Source: Clostridia bacterium
GTDB taxonomy: Bacteria > Bacillota > Clostridia > UBA1381
DNA length: 13,044 bases
Assembly (NCBI GenBank): GCA_900770405.1
Contig: CAAGKL010000315.1
Location: 1-13,044 of the forward strand
Reading direction: 5' to 3'
The position numbers and the translations under genes are program-made. A model generated the notes under the pieces. That model searched no databases. It was not told the DNA's origin and saw nothing but the letters and a program-made list of their open reading frames with translations. Shown here piece after piece: positions 1 through 7,639 of this stretch; positions within the stretch are counted from its first letter, which is position 1, and every line of letters begins with the position of its first letter.

Positions 1-41
1 CGCTCCTATTCGTTTGACGATTGCTTCCCCTTCTTATCTCA

Positions 42-70
42 ATTTTACTTCATCATTCGTCAAAAGTCAA
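42..70 (-). promoter_or_regulatory. Sigma-A promoter for a minus-strand gene beyond the left edge
   Basis: Read on the minus strand, TTGACT (65-70) is followed by a 17-nt spacer and TAAAAT (42-47). A ribosome-binding-site-like AGGAG lies at 3-7, so the start codon of the controlled gene should fall just outside the window. Copies of TGACGA or its complement lie at 15-20, 57-62 and 97-102, around this promoter. The gene itself cannot be seen. Confidence 0.6.
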
Positions 71-78
71 TCGGATTT

Positions 79-92
79 CGCATAATTATGCG
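79..92. repeat. Perfect 14-bp palindrome CGCATAATTATGCG
   Basis: The palindrome sits between the end of the EamA gene and the promoter at 42-70, nine bases upstream of that promoter's -35 box. Its core CATAATTATG resembles the sites upstream of the amino-acid ABC operon (3438-3451 and 3500-3523). It is a plausible operator for a dimeric repressor or activator. ArgR/AhrC is one candidate because its boxes share an ATAATTAT-like core. No protein can be assigned from sequence alone. Confidence 0.45.
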
Positions 93-122
93 GCAATCGT
101 CAGACAGTTATCGACAAGATTT

Positions 123-985
123 TCATTTTTTATGTAAAAGCCCCGAAAAAACGCCTTCGCACACCATTGCGCCGCCGATAATCAGCGCCGCACCGAGCAT
201 CTGGACGGGGAAGAGCTGCTCCTTCAAAATCAGAATTGACAGTATGACCGCGCAGACCGGCTCGAGATAGCCGCAGACCGCGACCGTCTGAACATTCAGC
301 TTGCCGATTGTCGAGAAATACAGTCCACAGCCGATGCCGGTGTTTACAAGTCCGAGCAGCAAAATCCAGCCGATGTCGCTTGTCTCGACGTGAAACGGCA
401 GCCCGCCGCCAGCTGCAAGAACCACGCCGGCAGTGATAAAGCCCACAAAAATCTGGATTGCGGAATTTTCGAGACCGGTGACGTCGGATTTCTTATTGAA
501 AATCACCATTGCGGCGTAAAACACCGCCGACCCCGCGCCGCATAAAATGCCCGTGAAATCAAGGCTGCCGCTGCCGGCAGCGCCGTTGACGCAAAGTATC
601 CCCGCGAGCACGAGCGCAAACCCGCAAATCCGCTGCAGCGTGAGCTTTTCGCAGAACAGAGCCGGTGAAAGCAGCATTACGATGACCGTGCCGCAGTAGT
701 AGAGCAGCGAGGACAGGCTGACGCCGATATGCGAGTATGCGGGGAAAAGCATTATCCAGCTCAGCCCATCGCGACGCCGGAGAGAATTATGTTGCAAAAG
801 GAACGGCGGTTTTTGTGCGCCGTGAATTTGTGCCTGCCAAGCAGCAATATCGCCGCCGGAACAAGCACGCCTATTCCGGTGCGCATAAACACGATTTCGA
901 GCCCCGAATTGGCGATTTGGCTTGAGATAATGCCGTTCGAGCCGAAAAGCAGCAGCGAAAGCAAGTATTTTAAGTAGTTTTTCAT
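123..985 (-). pseudogene. DMT-superfamily (EamA) transporter gene with a one-base frameshift
   Basis: This would encode a ten-helix inner-membrane permease of the drug/metabolite transporter superfamily, with two EamA repeats and unknown substrate. The N-terminal 74 residues (MKNYLKYLLSLLLFGSNGII to SGVAMG) are read from 985 and end at a TGA near 761. The rest, from LSWIMLF to GLLHKK, is read in another frame down to 123. The break is at the CCC at 765-767 (GGG on the coding strand); one extra G restores ATG GGG CTG AGC TGG, that is MGLSW. With that base the gene is 864 nt, or 287 residues, a normal EamA length. GGTGA precedes the ATG. It lies downstream of the ABC operon terminator and no separate promoter is evident, so read-through is possible. 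The break could be a true mutation or a sequencing error in a G run; everything else looks intact. Confidence 0.8.
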
Positions 986-1000
986 ATAATATCACCGTGT

Positions 1001-1034
1001 AAAAACAGCGGGCTGCAAAACTGCAGCCCGCTGT
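1001..1034 (-). terminator. Rho-independent terminator of the amino-acid ABC operon
   Basis: A perfect 12-bp stem pairs 1005-1016 (acagcgggctgc) with 1023-1034 around a 6-nt loop. On the minus strand it is followed by TTTTT (1001-1005). It lies 13 nt past the stop of the binding-protein gene and 19 nt before the EamA start, so it separates the two genes. Confidence 0.88.
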
Positions 1035-1047
1035 AAAAATTTTCGCC

Positions 1048-1857
1048 TTAGTTGTACTTCTCGGCAATCTTCTCAATTTCGCCGTTGTCAAGCATTTCCT
1101 GAAGCTTTGTGTTGATTGCGTTGAGCAGCTCTGTGTTGCCCTTCTTTACAGCAATTGCATATTCCTCGGACTCAAATGCCTCGGAATCCTCAACAACCTT
1201 CAGACCGTTCTTCTCAGCAAGAGCCTTGCCTGTGTAGGAGTCGATTACAACAGCGTCGAGCTTGCCGTTCTTAACGTCCTGAACAACGTCAACGCCGCGG
1301 TTTGCGCGTGTGATGTTCGACTCGTCAATCTTCAGATCGTCTGTTACGATTGTGTCGCCGGTGTAGCCGAGAACAACGCCGACCTTCTTGCCGTTCTTCA
1401 GGTCATCAGCCTTTGTGATGTCCGTATTGTCGGCAGCAACAACCATAACCTGACCTGCTGTGTAGTAGGGGATCGAGAAGTCAACGCTCTTAAGACGCTC
1501 CTCGTTCACGGTCATACCTGCAACAACCATATCAACCTTGCCTGTCCAAACCGATGCCAGAAGTCCCTCGAACTCCATATCCTGAATGTCGAGAGTTTTG
1601 TTCATCGACTTTGCAAGCTCTGTTGCGATTGCGACGTCAATACCGTCAAACTCGCCTACCAGACCGTTTGTTGTTGTGAACTCAAACGGCTCGAAAGCAG
1701 CGTTTGTACCCATAACAAGCTTTTCGCCCGATGCAGCCGGAGATGTCGAGGGGTCAGTGCTGTTGTCGCCGGTGTTTCCGCCGCAGCCGGCAAGCACACT
1801 CATACTCATCATTGCCGCCAGCGCGAGCGCTGCAAGCTTTTTAACATTCTTTTTCAT
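1048..1857 (-). CDS. Polar amino-acid ABC transporter, substrate-binding lipoprotein
   Basis: This 269-residue protein is the extracellular binding component of a polar amino-acid importer (SBP_bac_3 / HisJ-GlnH family). It has a lipoprotein signal peptide: lysines at the N-terminus, a hydrophobic stretch, and the lipobox LAGC with the anchor cysteine at residue 25, followed by a Ser/Thr/Pro-rich linker to about residue 45. In the binding domain, AAFEPFEF (53-60), FDGIDVAIA (70-78), MTVNEER with Arg121 (family ligand-carboxylate contact) and VVID with Asp206 (family amino-group contact) are all present. I chose the ATG at 1855-1857 because AGGAGG lies at 1867-1872; an upstream in-frame ATG at 1903-1905 would add residues before the signal peptide. 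It is the last gene of the operon, 71 nt after the ATPase gene. Its codons are more biased to GTT, AAC and similar than those of its neighbours, which fits high expression. The exact amino acid cannot be told from sequence. Confidence 0.93.
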   Translation of the reverse strand: MKKNVKKLAALALAAMMSMSVLAGCGGNTGDNSTDPSTSPAASGEKLVMGTNAAFEPFEFTTTNGLVGEFDGIDVAIATELAKSMNKTLDIQDMEFEGLLASVWTGKVDMVVAGMTVNEERLKSVDFSIPYYTAGQVMVVAADNTDITKADDLKNGKKVGVVLGYTGDTIVTDDLKIDESNITRANRGVDVVQDVKNGKLDAVVIDSYTGKALAEKNGLKVVEDSEAFESEEYAIAVKKGNTELLNAINTKLQEMLDNGEIEKIAEKYN

Positions 1858-1899
1858 TTTAAAGTTCCTCCTTAAAATTTTAAAAAGTTTATATTTCTG

Positions 1900-1918
1900 C
1901 CGCACAAAATGTGCACGG
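1900..1918 (-). promoter_or_regulatory. Small hairpin between the ABC ATPase and binding-protein genes
   Basis: CCGCACA (1900-1906) pairs with TGTGCACGG (1910-1918), leaving a two-base bulge and a 3-nt loop. It lies in the 71-nt gap upstream of the binding-protein gene. No T-run follows it, so it is not a standard terminator. It might stabilise the downstream mRNA segment so that more binding protein than ATPase is made, as is known in other ABC operons. That role is inference. Confidence 0.3.
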
Positions 1919-1928
1919 TAAAACGAAA

Positions 1929-2651
1929 TTAAAGTACCTTGCTGAGGAAGGATTTCGTGCGCTCATTCTGAGGATTGCCGAAGAGCTCGGCAGGAGTGCC
2001 CTGCTCCATAATGATGCCCTGATCCATAAAGAGCACGCGCGAGGCAACCTCGCGGGCAAAGCCCATCTCGTGCGTTACAACGACCATCGTCATACCCGCG
2101 TCCGCAAGATCCTTCATAACCGAGAGCACCTCGCCGACCATTTCGGGGTCGAGAGCCGAGGTCGGCTCATCGAAGAGCATAATTTCGGGGTTCATCGCCA
2201 GCGCGCGCGCAATTGCGATACGCTGCTGCTGTCCGCCCGAAAGCTGCGCGGGGTATGCGCCCGCCTTGTCCACAAGCCCGACCCTGTCGAGAAGCTCCAT
2301 TGCGAGCTTTTCCGCGTCCTGCTTTGCCATTTTCTTGACCTTAATCGGCGCGAGCGTGATGTTGTCCAAAATGGTCAGGTGCGGGAACAGGTTGAACTGC
2401 TGGAACACCATACCCATTTTTTCGCGCATTTTGTTTACGTCTGTGCCCTTTTTGGTGATGCACTCACCGTCGATGTAAATTTCGCCCTCGGTCGGAACCT
2501 CAAGCAAATTCAGACAGCGCAGAAAGGTACTCTTGCCCGAGCCGGACGGCCCGATTACAACAACCTTTTCCCCCGGCGAAATATGCTCGTTAATCCCGTT
2601 TAAAACCTCGAGCTTGCCGAAGTGCTTATGTAGATTTTTCACTTCAATCAT
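1929..2651 (-). CDS. Polar amino-acid ABC transporter ATP-binding protein (GlnQ/HisP type)
   Basis: This 240-residue cytoplasmic ATPase powers the amino-acid importer. All ABC motifs are intact: Walker [10 protein letters not shown] (34-42), Q-loop at Gln84/85 ([10 protein letters not shown]), signature LSGGQQQR (137-144), Walker B IMLFDEP (157-163), D-loop SALDPE (165-170) and the switch histidine in VVTHEM (His194). The length and the FNLFPH and THEM motifs are typical of the polar amino-acid subfamily (GlnQ, HisP, ArtP). The ATG at 2649-2651 has GGAGA a few bases upstream, and the gene begins only 15 nt after the permease stop, so the two are cotranscribed. Confidence 0.95.
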   Translation of the reverse strand: MIEVKNLHKHFGKLEVLNGINEHISPGEKVVVIGPSGSGKSTFLRCLNLLEVPTEGEIYIDGECITKKGTDVNKMREKMGMVFQQFNLFPHLTILDNITLAPIKVKKMAKQDAEKLAMELLDRVGLVDKAGAYPAQLSGGQQQRIAIARALAMNPEIMLFDEPTSALDPEMVGEVLSVMKDLADAGMTMVVVTHEMGFAREVASRVLFMDQGIIMEQGTPAELFGNPQNERTKSFLSKVL

Positions 2652-2666
2652 AACGGTAATTCTCCT

Positions 2667-3365
2667 TTATCTGACATCTGATTTCCGAAAACGCTCTTCA
2701 AGCCGCGCAAGAAGAATCGACAGAAATTTAATCACAACATAGTAAATAACGGCGATGGAAATAAGCGGCCAGAAGTAGTCATAGGTGCGGCTCTGAACCT
2801 TCTTTGCAGCGCCAAGCAGGTCGATGTTGTCGACCATACCGATAACCGCGGTTTCCTTTATAAGTACGATAAATTCGTTCGCCATTGCGGGCAGAATATT
2901 TTTAACCGCCTGCGGAATTACAATGAAAATCATCGTCTGCGCCGAGGAAAGCCCCAGCGAGCGCCCCGCCTCGGTCTGCCCCTTATTGACCGACAGAATG
3001 CCGCCGCGCACAATCTCCGCCATATACGCGCCGGAGTTTATGCCGAAGGCGAGTATGCCGACAACAAGCCGCGAAATCGGCACCGAACCGAAAATGATAA
3101 AATATATGATAAGCAGCTGCACCATCGTCGGCGTGCCTCTGATGATGTCGACGTAAACGCTGCCTATCGCGCGCAGAATTTTTGAGCCGGAGAGCCGGAA
3201 AAGCGCAACCGTCAGACCAATTATAAGTCCGATAAGAACTGCAAACAGGGAGATGAGCAGCGTGTTTTCAAGTCCGCGTAAAAACCACGTCCACCTGTCG
3301 TCGGTAACAAAGGTCGCCTCAAGCCCGCTTGTGATGGAACCGAGCCAATTCATAATACCTTCCAC
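2667..3365 (-). CDS. Polar amino-acid ABC transporter permease (HisM/GlnP type)
   Basis: This 232-residue membrane subunit forms the import channel, probably as a homodimer because only one permease gene is present. Several hydrophobic helices are visible, starting with ENTLLISLFAVLIGLIIGL. The conserved IRGTPTMVQL motif follows, and the EAA loop (EAGRSLGLSSAQ, from about residue 132) contacts the ATPase. I place the start at the GTG at 3363-3365 because AAAGGAGAA (3372-3380) sits at a good distance from it. An ATG at 3381-3383 would put that ribosome binding site inside the gene, and an ATG at 3351-3353 lies too far from it. First gene of the operon; promoter at 3424-3452. Confidence 0.92.
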   Translation of the reverse strand: MEGIMNWLGSITSGLEATFVTDDRWTWFLRGLENTLLISLFAVLIGLIIGLTVALFRLSGSKILRAIGSVYVDIIRGTPTMVQLLIIYFIIFGSVPISRLVVGILAFGINSGAYMAEIVRGGILSVNKGQTEAGRSLGLSSAQTMIFIVIPQAVKNILPAMANEFIVLIKETAVIGMVDNIDLLGAAKKVQSRTYDYFWPLISIAVIYYVVIKFLSILLARLEERFRKSDVR

Positions 3366-3423
3366 CTGAAATTCTCCTTTCATATGCAGTCTTGCCGAAC
3401 GGTTGTCCGGCTATCAATAATTA

Positions 3424-3452
3424 ATCATATCAAATTTTTCACAATTATGCAA
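3424..3452 (-). promoter_or_regulatory. Promoter of the amino-acid ABC operon
   Basis: On the minus strand TTGCAT (3447-3452), a 17-nt spacer and TATGAT (3424-3429) form a good sigma-A promoter, giving a leader of roughly 50 nt before the permease GTG. The -35 box lies inside TGCATAATTGTGAA (3438-3451), which resembles an ArgR-type box, so a protein bound there would block RNA polymerase. Confidence 0.72.
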
Positions 3453-3499
3453 GTGTTTTTTGAAATTTTGTGCAATTTTATATGAAAATAACGCCGAAA

Positions 3500-3523
3500 G
3501 TGCATAATTATACGATTATACAC
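3500..3523. repeat. Imperfect palindrome with TATAAT-like arms upstream of the ABC operon
   Basis: GTGCATAAT (3500-3508) and ATTATACAC (3515-3523) are inverted with one mismatch. The left part also contains the near-palindrome TGCATAATTATACG (3501-3514). It lies about 50 bp upstream of the ABC operon -35 box and downstream of mnmE. The rest of the 214-nt gap between mnmE and the permease holds only the promoter, and no convincing terminator for mnmE was found. It may be an ArgR/AhrC-type operator working with the box at 3438-3451. Confidence 0.4.
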
Positions 3524-3579
3524 TCCCGGCGCGGCGGTTTTCGCTATGTTTGCGGCAATTTTGCCACGGTGTTTGTGCG

Positions 3580-4923
3580 TTATTTTCCGACGCAGAAATT
3601 TTTGAACACCTCGCTGACTATATCCTCGCTGACGGTTCTGCCGTCAATTTCACCCAGCGCGGCGATTGCTTCGTTGATGTCGAGCGCGGCAAAATCCTGC
3701 TCAAGCCCGCCCGCGATTGCCCCGCGTGCGCGAAAAAGCGCCTCGCGTGCGCGCAAAAGCGCGCTGATATGCCGCTCATTGGTGATAATCGGCTCGACGG
3801 TGTCGGTGTCGAGCGAGAAAAGCTCGCGCACCCGCGCGCAGAGCAAATCCGTGCCCGAGCCGTCCTTCGCACTGACTGCGATTGCGTCGTCGAGCGGGAA
3901 AGGCGCGGCGGCGTCGGTTTTGTTGATGAGGATAATGCGGCGCATACCCGCGGTTTTGTCGAGCAGGTCGCGGTCCTCGGGCATAAGCCCGGTCTGCGCG
4001 TCGAGCACCAGAAGCACAAGGTCGGCGCTTTCCATACTGCGCAGCGAGCGCTCAACGCCGAGCTGCTCGATTTTGTCGCCTGTGTCGCGGATTCCCGCCG
4101 TGTCGCAGAGCCGCAGCATAATCCCGCCCAGCTCGACGCTCTCCTCAATTGTATCGCGCGTTGTGCCGGCAATGTCGGTCACGATTGCGCGCTCCTCGAG
4201 CGCAAGACAGTTCAAAAGCGAGGATTTTCCAACATTCGGTCTGCCGATAATGGCGGTTTTTATGCCGTCGCGGATAATTTTGCCGCGCGATGCGGCAAGT
4301 CCGGTAAGGCGGTCGATGCCGCCCGCAGCCGTGTCGATTGCGGCGAGAATTTGCTCCGCGCTCATATCCTCGAGCTCCTCGTCGGGGTAATCTATCGCCA
4401 CCTGCATCGCCGCCGCGGCGTGCAGAAGTCCCGCGCGGATCCGGTCGATGCGCTGCGAGAGCTGCCGCTCGCTTTGCGCAAGGGCGTTCTTCTGCGCGAG
4501 CTCATTCTGCGCGGAGATGATGTCGATGACCGCCTCGGCGCGCGAAAGGTCGATGCGCCCGTTCAAAAAGGCGCGCTTTGTAAATTCGCCGGGCGCGGCG
4601 GGGAGTGCGCCGTTTGCGAACAGCGCCTCAAGTACACGCCGCGGGGCAACCGTGCCGCCGTGCGTGCTTATTTCGACCGTGTCCTCACCCGTGAAGGTGC
4701 GCGGCGCGAGCATAACCGTCGCTAAAACTTCGTCGATTTTTTCGCCGTCCGCGCCGACGATGTGCCCGTAGTGGACAGTGTGCGTGGCGGCGTCCGCGAG
4801 GGAGTTTCTACCTATAAATATACGGTCGCAGATTTTCACGGCGTCTGCGCCGCTTACGCGGATAACGGCGATGCCCGCCGTGCCGCGCGCCGTCGCGATT
4901 GCGGCAATCGTGCGTTCAGCCAT
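3580..4923 (-). CDS. mnmE: tRNA modification GTPase MnmE (TrmE)
   Basis: MnmE works with MnmG to place the (carboxymethyl)aminomethyl group on the wobble uridine of certain tRNAs, using GTP and a methylene-tetrahydrofolate carbon. The 447-residue protein is slightly shorter than the usual 455-460 but complete. It starts with the folate-binding domain ([20 protein letters not shown]), continues into the helical domain ([20 protein letters not shown]), and holds an inserted G domain with G1 GRPNVGKSS (227-235), G2 AGTTRDT, G3 DTAGI and G4 NKTD. The C-terminal catalytic motif FCVGK carries the essential cysteine at 444. The ATG at 4921-4923 overlaps the nrdR stop by 8 nt, so translation is probably coupled. 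mnmG, often adjacent, is not in the window. Confidence 0.97.
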   Translation of the reverse strand: MAERTIAAIATARGTAGIAVIRVSGADAVKICDRIFIGRNSLADAATHTVHYGHIVGADGEKIDEVLATVMLAPRTFTGEDTVEISTHGGTVAPRRVLEALFANGALPAAPGEFTKRAFLNGRIDLSRAEAVIDIISAQNELAQKNALAQSERQLSQRIDRIRAGLLHAAAAMQVAIDYPDEELEDMSAEQILAAIDTAAGGIDRLTGLAASRGKIIRDGIKTAIIGRPNVGKSSLLNCLALEERAIVTDIAGTTRDTIEESVELGGIMLRLCDTAGIRDTGDKIEQLGVERSLRSMESADLVLLVLDAQTGLMPEDRDLLDKTAGMRRIILINKTDAAAPFPLDDAIAVSAKDGSGTDLLCARVRELFSLDTDTVEPIITNERHISALLRAREALFRARGAIAGGLEQDFAALDINEAIAALGEIDGRTVSEDIVSEVFKNFCVGK

Positions 4924-5386
4924 TCTTCTTCGCCTCGTTGTCCATAAGCTCCCTGAGCGCGTTCATAAAGGTCTCAATGTCGGAAAAATGCTTGTGCACC
5001 GACGCAAAGCGCACATAGGCAACCTCGTCGAGCTCCTTCAGATGCTCCATAACCTTCTCGCCGATTTCGGTCGAGGTGACCTCCTTTGCCATCGACTGGT
5101 AGAGGTCGCTTTCGATGTCGTCGGAAATTTTCTCCATCTGCGCAATCGAAATCGGGCGCTTTTCGCACGCGCGCATAAGCCCGCGCAGAACCTTGCCGCG
5201 GTCGTAGGGCTGGCGCGAATTGTCCTGCTTTATGACGGCGATTGAAATTGTTTCGAGCTTTTCGTATGTAGTAAATCTTTTCTGACACTTCAGACATTCG
5301 CGTCTGCGGCGGATTGCGCCGCTTTCCTCTGTCGGGCGGGAGTCGATGACCTTGCTTTCGACGAACCCGCAGTAGGGACATTTCAT
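4916..5386 (-). CDS. nrdR: Transcriptional repressor NrdR of ribonucleotide reductase genes
   Basis: NrdR is a zinc-ribbon/ATP-cone repressor that senses ATP/dATP and represses ribonucleotide reductase genes. This 156-residue protein has the four-cysteine ribbon (MKCPYC with Cys3 and Cys6; ECLKC with Cys31 and Cys34), the basic RRRREC stretch, FTTYEKLE, and an ATP-cone domain from about residue 48 to 140. The length matches the family (about 150). The ATG at 5384-5386 is preceded by AAAGGAG (5394-5400). A longer in-frame start at 5434 would lie inside the promoter -10 box and is rejected. No nrd gene is nearby, so the regulator acts elsewhere. Confidence 0.96.
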   Translation of the reverse strand: MKCPYCGFVESKVIDSRPTEESGAIRRRRECLKCQKRFTTYEKLETISIAVIKQDNSRQPYDRGKVLRGLMRACEKRPISIAQMEKISDDIESDLYQSMAKEVTSTEIGEKVMEHLKELDEVAYVRFASVHKHFSDIETFMNALRELMDNEAKKNG

Positions 5387-5425
5387 AGGCGTGCTCCTTT
5401 CGGGTAAAATCATTTCATTATAACA

Positions 5426-5454
5426 ATTATACACCGATTTGCCGGAATTTTCAA
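5426..5454 (-). promoter_or_regulatory. Strong promoter for nrdR-mnmE
   Basis: TTGAAA (5449-5454), a 17-nt spacer and a perfect TATAAT (5426-5431) on the minus strand. It lies just downstream of the ylmC-like stop codon, so nrdR-mnmE can be expressed independently of that gene. Transcription would start near 5419, about 33 nt before the nrdR ATG. Confidence 0.78.
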
Positions 5455-5458
5455 GGGC

Positions 5459-5725
5459 TTAAATGTTACACTTGCGTGACAATTGAGCGTCGGGGGCGGT
5501 TTTCACGAGGATATACTCGCTGCCGACCGCGACCACCGCGCTCCACGGAATAACGGTTTCGCGCTTTGCGGCAAAAATCTGCCCGAAAATCCCGCCCGCG
5601 GGCAGGATTATCGAGTTTATCCGCCCCGTGGCGAGGTCGACGTCGATGTCGCAGACATAGCCGAGCCGCTCGGCGGTGTCGATGCTGATGACCTCCTTTT
5701 TGCGGAGGTCGGTGCTGTTTTGCAT
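5459..5725 (-). CDS. YlmC/YmxH family protein (PRC-barrel, sporulation-associated)
   Basis: This 88-residue protein matches the YlmC/YmxH family found mostly in endospore-forming Firmicutes. The visible hallmarks are LRKKEVISIDTAERLGYVCD at the start, then DLATGRINSIILP and a beta-rich body (ETVIPWSAVVAVGSEYILV), consistent with a PRC-barrel fold. Its molecular role is poorly known. The ATG at 5723-5725 is preceded by GGGGGTGAT; the same frame stays open to 6169, but that extension runs across the argS promoter and start and is rejected. A TATAAT at 5750-5755 could be its -10 box, but no good -35 was found, so another sigma factor is possible. It is divergent from argS. Confidence 0.88.
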   Translation of the reverse strand: MQNSTDLRKKEVISIDTAERLGYVCDIDVDLATGRINSIILPAGGIFGQIFAAKRETVIPWSAVVAVGSEYILVKTAPDAQLSRKCNI

Positions 5726-5778
5726 AGAAAAATCACCCCCTTTTGTAAAATTATATTGGCGCGCGGCGGCGGTTATGA

Positions 5779-5807
5779 TTGACAAATTGCGCGGCGCGTG
5801 GTATGAT
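5779..5807 (+). promoter_or_regulatory. Promoter of argS
   Basis: A perfect TTGACA (5779-5784) is followed by a 17-nt spacer and TATGAT (5802-5807) on the plus strand, about 35 bp before the argS start. It leaves only a short leader, so there is no room for a T-box riboswitch. Confidence 0.8.
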
Positions 5808-5842
5808 AAACAGGTAAAAATTGTGTAAGGGATTGATATAAA

Positions 5843-7585
5843 TTGAAGAGAATTACCGAAATTTTGTCCGAAAAGGTCGGCGCTGCGTTTGAAAAATGCG
5901 GCTATGACGCGTCGCTCGGGCAGGTGAGCGTGTCGGACAGGCTGGATTTGTGCCAGTTTCAGTGCAACGGCTCCTTCGCCGCGGCGAAGCGCTATAAAAA
6001 AGCCCCGCTCGTTGTTGCGGGCGAGGTCTGCGACCGGCTCGCGGACGATGCGGTGATAAAATCCGCTGAGGCGTTCCGCCCGGGCTTTATCAATATCGTT
6101 CTGACCGATGAATATCTCGCCGCGCGCCTTACGGAGCAGAACGCGGACGAAAATCTTGCCGTGCCGCAAATAGGCGCGGGGAAGAAAATAATCATCGACT
6201 ACGGCGGCCCGAACGTCGCAAAGCCGCTACACATCGGGCATCTGCGCTCGGCGATAATCGGCGAGAGCCTGAAAAGACTCGCGCGCGCCTGCGGCAGCGA
6301 GGTTTACGGCGATATTCATATGGGCGACTGGGGCTTGCAGATCGGGCTCGTTATCGCGGAGCTCGCCGACCGTCACCCCGACTGGCGCTGCTTTGCGGCG
6401 GATTTTGATGAGAACGCCGACAGCGTGCCCGGGCTTGACTGCGATACATTGAACGAGGTCTATCCGTTCGCGTCCAAGCGCAGCAAGGAGGACAAGGCAT
6501 TCGCGGAGCGTGCGCACACGGCGACCTTCGAGCTGCAAAACGGCAGAAGCGGATATATGGCAATCTGGCACGAGATTATGCGCGTGTCGGTTGCGGATTT
6601 GAAGGCGAATTACGACAAGCTCGGCGTGAGCTTTGATTTGTGGTACGGCGAGTCGGACGCGGACAAGTATATCCCCGAGCTGATGGAGCGGCTCGGCGGG
6701 CTGATGCACGAGAGCGACGGCGCGATGGTCGTGGACGTTGCGCGCGAGGACGATAAGGCGCCGATGCCGCCGGTGATTGTGCGCAAGTCGGACAATTCCA
6801 GCATCTACGCGACCACCGACCTTGCGACGATAATCCAGCGCGAGCGCGATTTTGCGCCCGACGAAATCTGGTATGTTGTCGATAACCGCCAGGGGCTGCA
6901 CTTCGAGCAGGTGTTCCGCTGCGCGAAAAAGGCGGGACTCGTGCCGGAGAATACCGCGCTTGAATTTCTGGGCTTCGGCACGATGAACGGCACCGACGGC
7001 AAGCCGTACAAAACCCGCGAGGGCGGGATTATGCGCCTTTCCGAGCTTTTGTCGACCGTGGAGAGCGCGGCGGAACAGAAGCTTGAAAAGAGCGAGTTTG
7101 TCAGCGACGAGAACCGCGCCGAAACCGCACACAGGGTCGGTATGGCGGCGGTGAAGTTCGGCGATCTGATAAATCAGCGCGTGAAGGACTACATTTTCGA
7201 CTTGGATAAATTCTTGTCCTTTGAGGGCAAAACCGGCACGTACCTGCTTTATACCGTAACGCGGATTAATTCGATTTTGAGAAAAGCGGGCGATGCGGAC
7301 GGCGAAATCACGCTTTCGGGCGACGCCGAGCGTGAGCTTGCGCTTGCGCTGACGCTTTCGGGCGAATCGTTCTATTTTGCCGCGCGCGAAAAAGCGCCGA
7401 ATTACCTCTGCGAGAGCGCGTACCGGATTGCGACGGCATTCTCGCGTTTCTACCACGATAACCATATCCTCAACGAGCAGGACGAAAATAAGAAAAATTC
7501 GCGCCTTTCGCTCATCAAGCTCACGAAAAAAGTGCTCGAAAAGCACTTAAATGTGCTCGGAATAGACACAGTTGAGGCTATGTGA
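5843..7585 (+). CDS. argS: Arginyl-tRNA synthetase (class I)
   Basis: ArgS charges tRNA-Arg with arginine using ATP. The 580-residue protein has the N-terminal Add1 domain (about 1-100), the class I signature HIGH at 130-133 within KPLHIGHLRSA, the catalytic core, and the PYKTREGG region at 388-395. That region replaces the canonical KMSKS, as is common in ArgRS. A helical DALR anticodon-binding domain follows, with FSRFYHDNHIL near the C-terminus. The length is close to other bacterial ArgRS. The only sensible start is the TTG at 5843-5845: the protein begins MKRITEIL as the family does. AAGGG (5827-5831) is the likely ribosome binding site, though its 11-nt spacing is long, which suggests modest initiation. 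It is divergent from the ylmC-nrdR-mnmE cluster. Confidence 0.97.
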   Translation: MKRITEILSEKVGAAFEKCGYDASLGQVSVSDRLDLCQFQCNGSFAAAKRYKKAPLVVAGEVCDRLADDAVIKSAEAFRPGFINIVLTDEYLAARLTEQNADENLAVPQIGAGKKIIIDYGGPNVAKPLHIGHLRSAIIGESLKRLARACGSEVYGDIHMGDWGLQIGLVIAELADRHPDWRCFAADFDENADSVPGLDCDTLNEVYPFASKRSKEDKAFAERAHTATFELQNGRSGYMAIWHEIMRVSVADLKANYDKLGVSFDLWYGESDADKYIPELMERLGGLMHESDGAMVVDVAREDDKAPMPPVIVRKSDNSSIYATTDLATIIQRERDFAPDEIWYVVDNRQGLHFEQVFRCAKKAGLVPENTALEFLGFGTMNGTDGKPYKTREGGIMRLSELLSTVESAAEQKLEKSEFVSDENRAETAHRVGMAAVKFGDLINQRVKDYIFDLDKFLSFEGKTGTYLLYTVTRINSILRKAGDADGEITLSGDAERELALALTLSGESFYFAAREKAPNYLCESAYRIATAFSRFYHDNHILNEQDENKKNSRLSLIKLTKKVLEKHLNVLGIDTVEAM

Positions 7586-7639
7586 CTGCGATTTTTTGTA
7601 AAAATTTGAAGAAATTATGAATTATTTGTAAAATTTCTA

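Noticed and set aside
3480..3579. Terminator downstream of mnmE
   Set aside because: Only a 5-bp hairpin (GGCAA/TTGCC) and a GC-rich stretch without a T-run are present, so no terminator is claimed.
3550..4725. Long plus-strand open frames across mnmE
   Set aside because: They are shadows of mnmE, whose GTPase motifs and C-terminal CVGK prove the minus-strand reading.
5808..5842. Possible T-box leader before argS
   Set aside because: The leader after the promoter is only about 30 nt and lacks T-box elements.
5726..6169. N-terminal extension of the YlmC-like protein up to 6169
   Set aside because: It would run across the argS promoter and first codons; the family length (about 80-90 residues) and GGGGGTGAT before 5725 support the short form.
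6227..7546. A 439-codon open frame on the minus strand within argS
   Set aside because: It is a complement-strand shadow of argS with no recognisable domain and no clear ribosome binding site.
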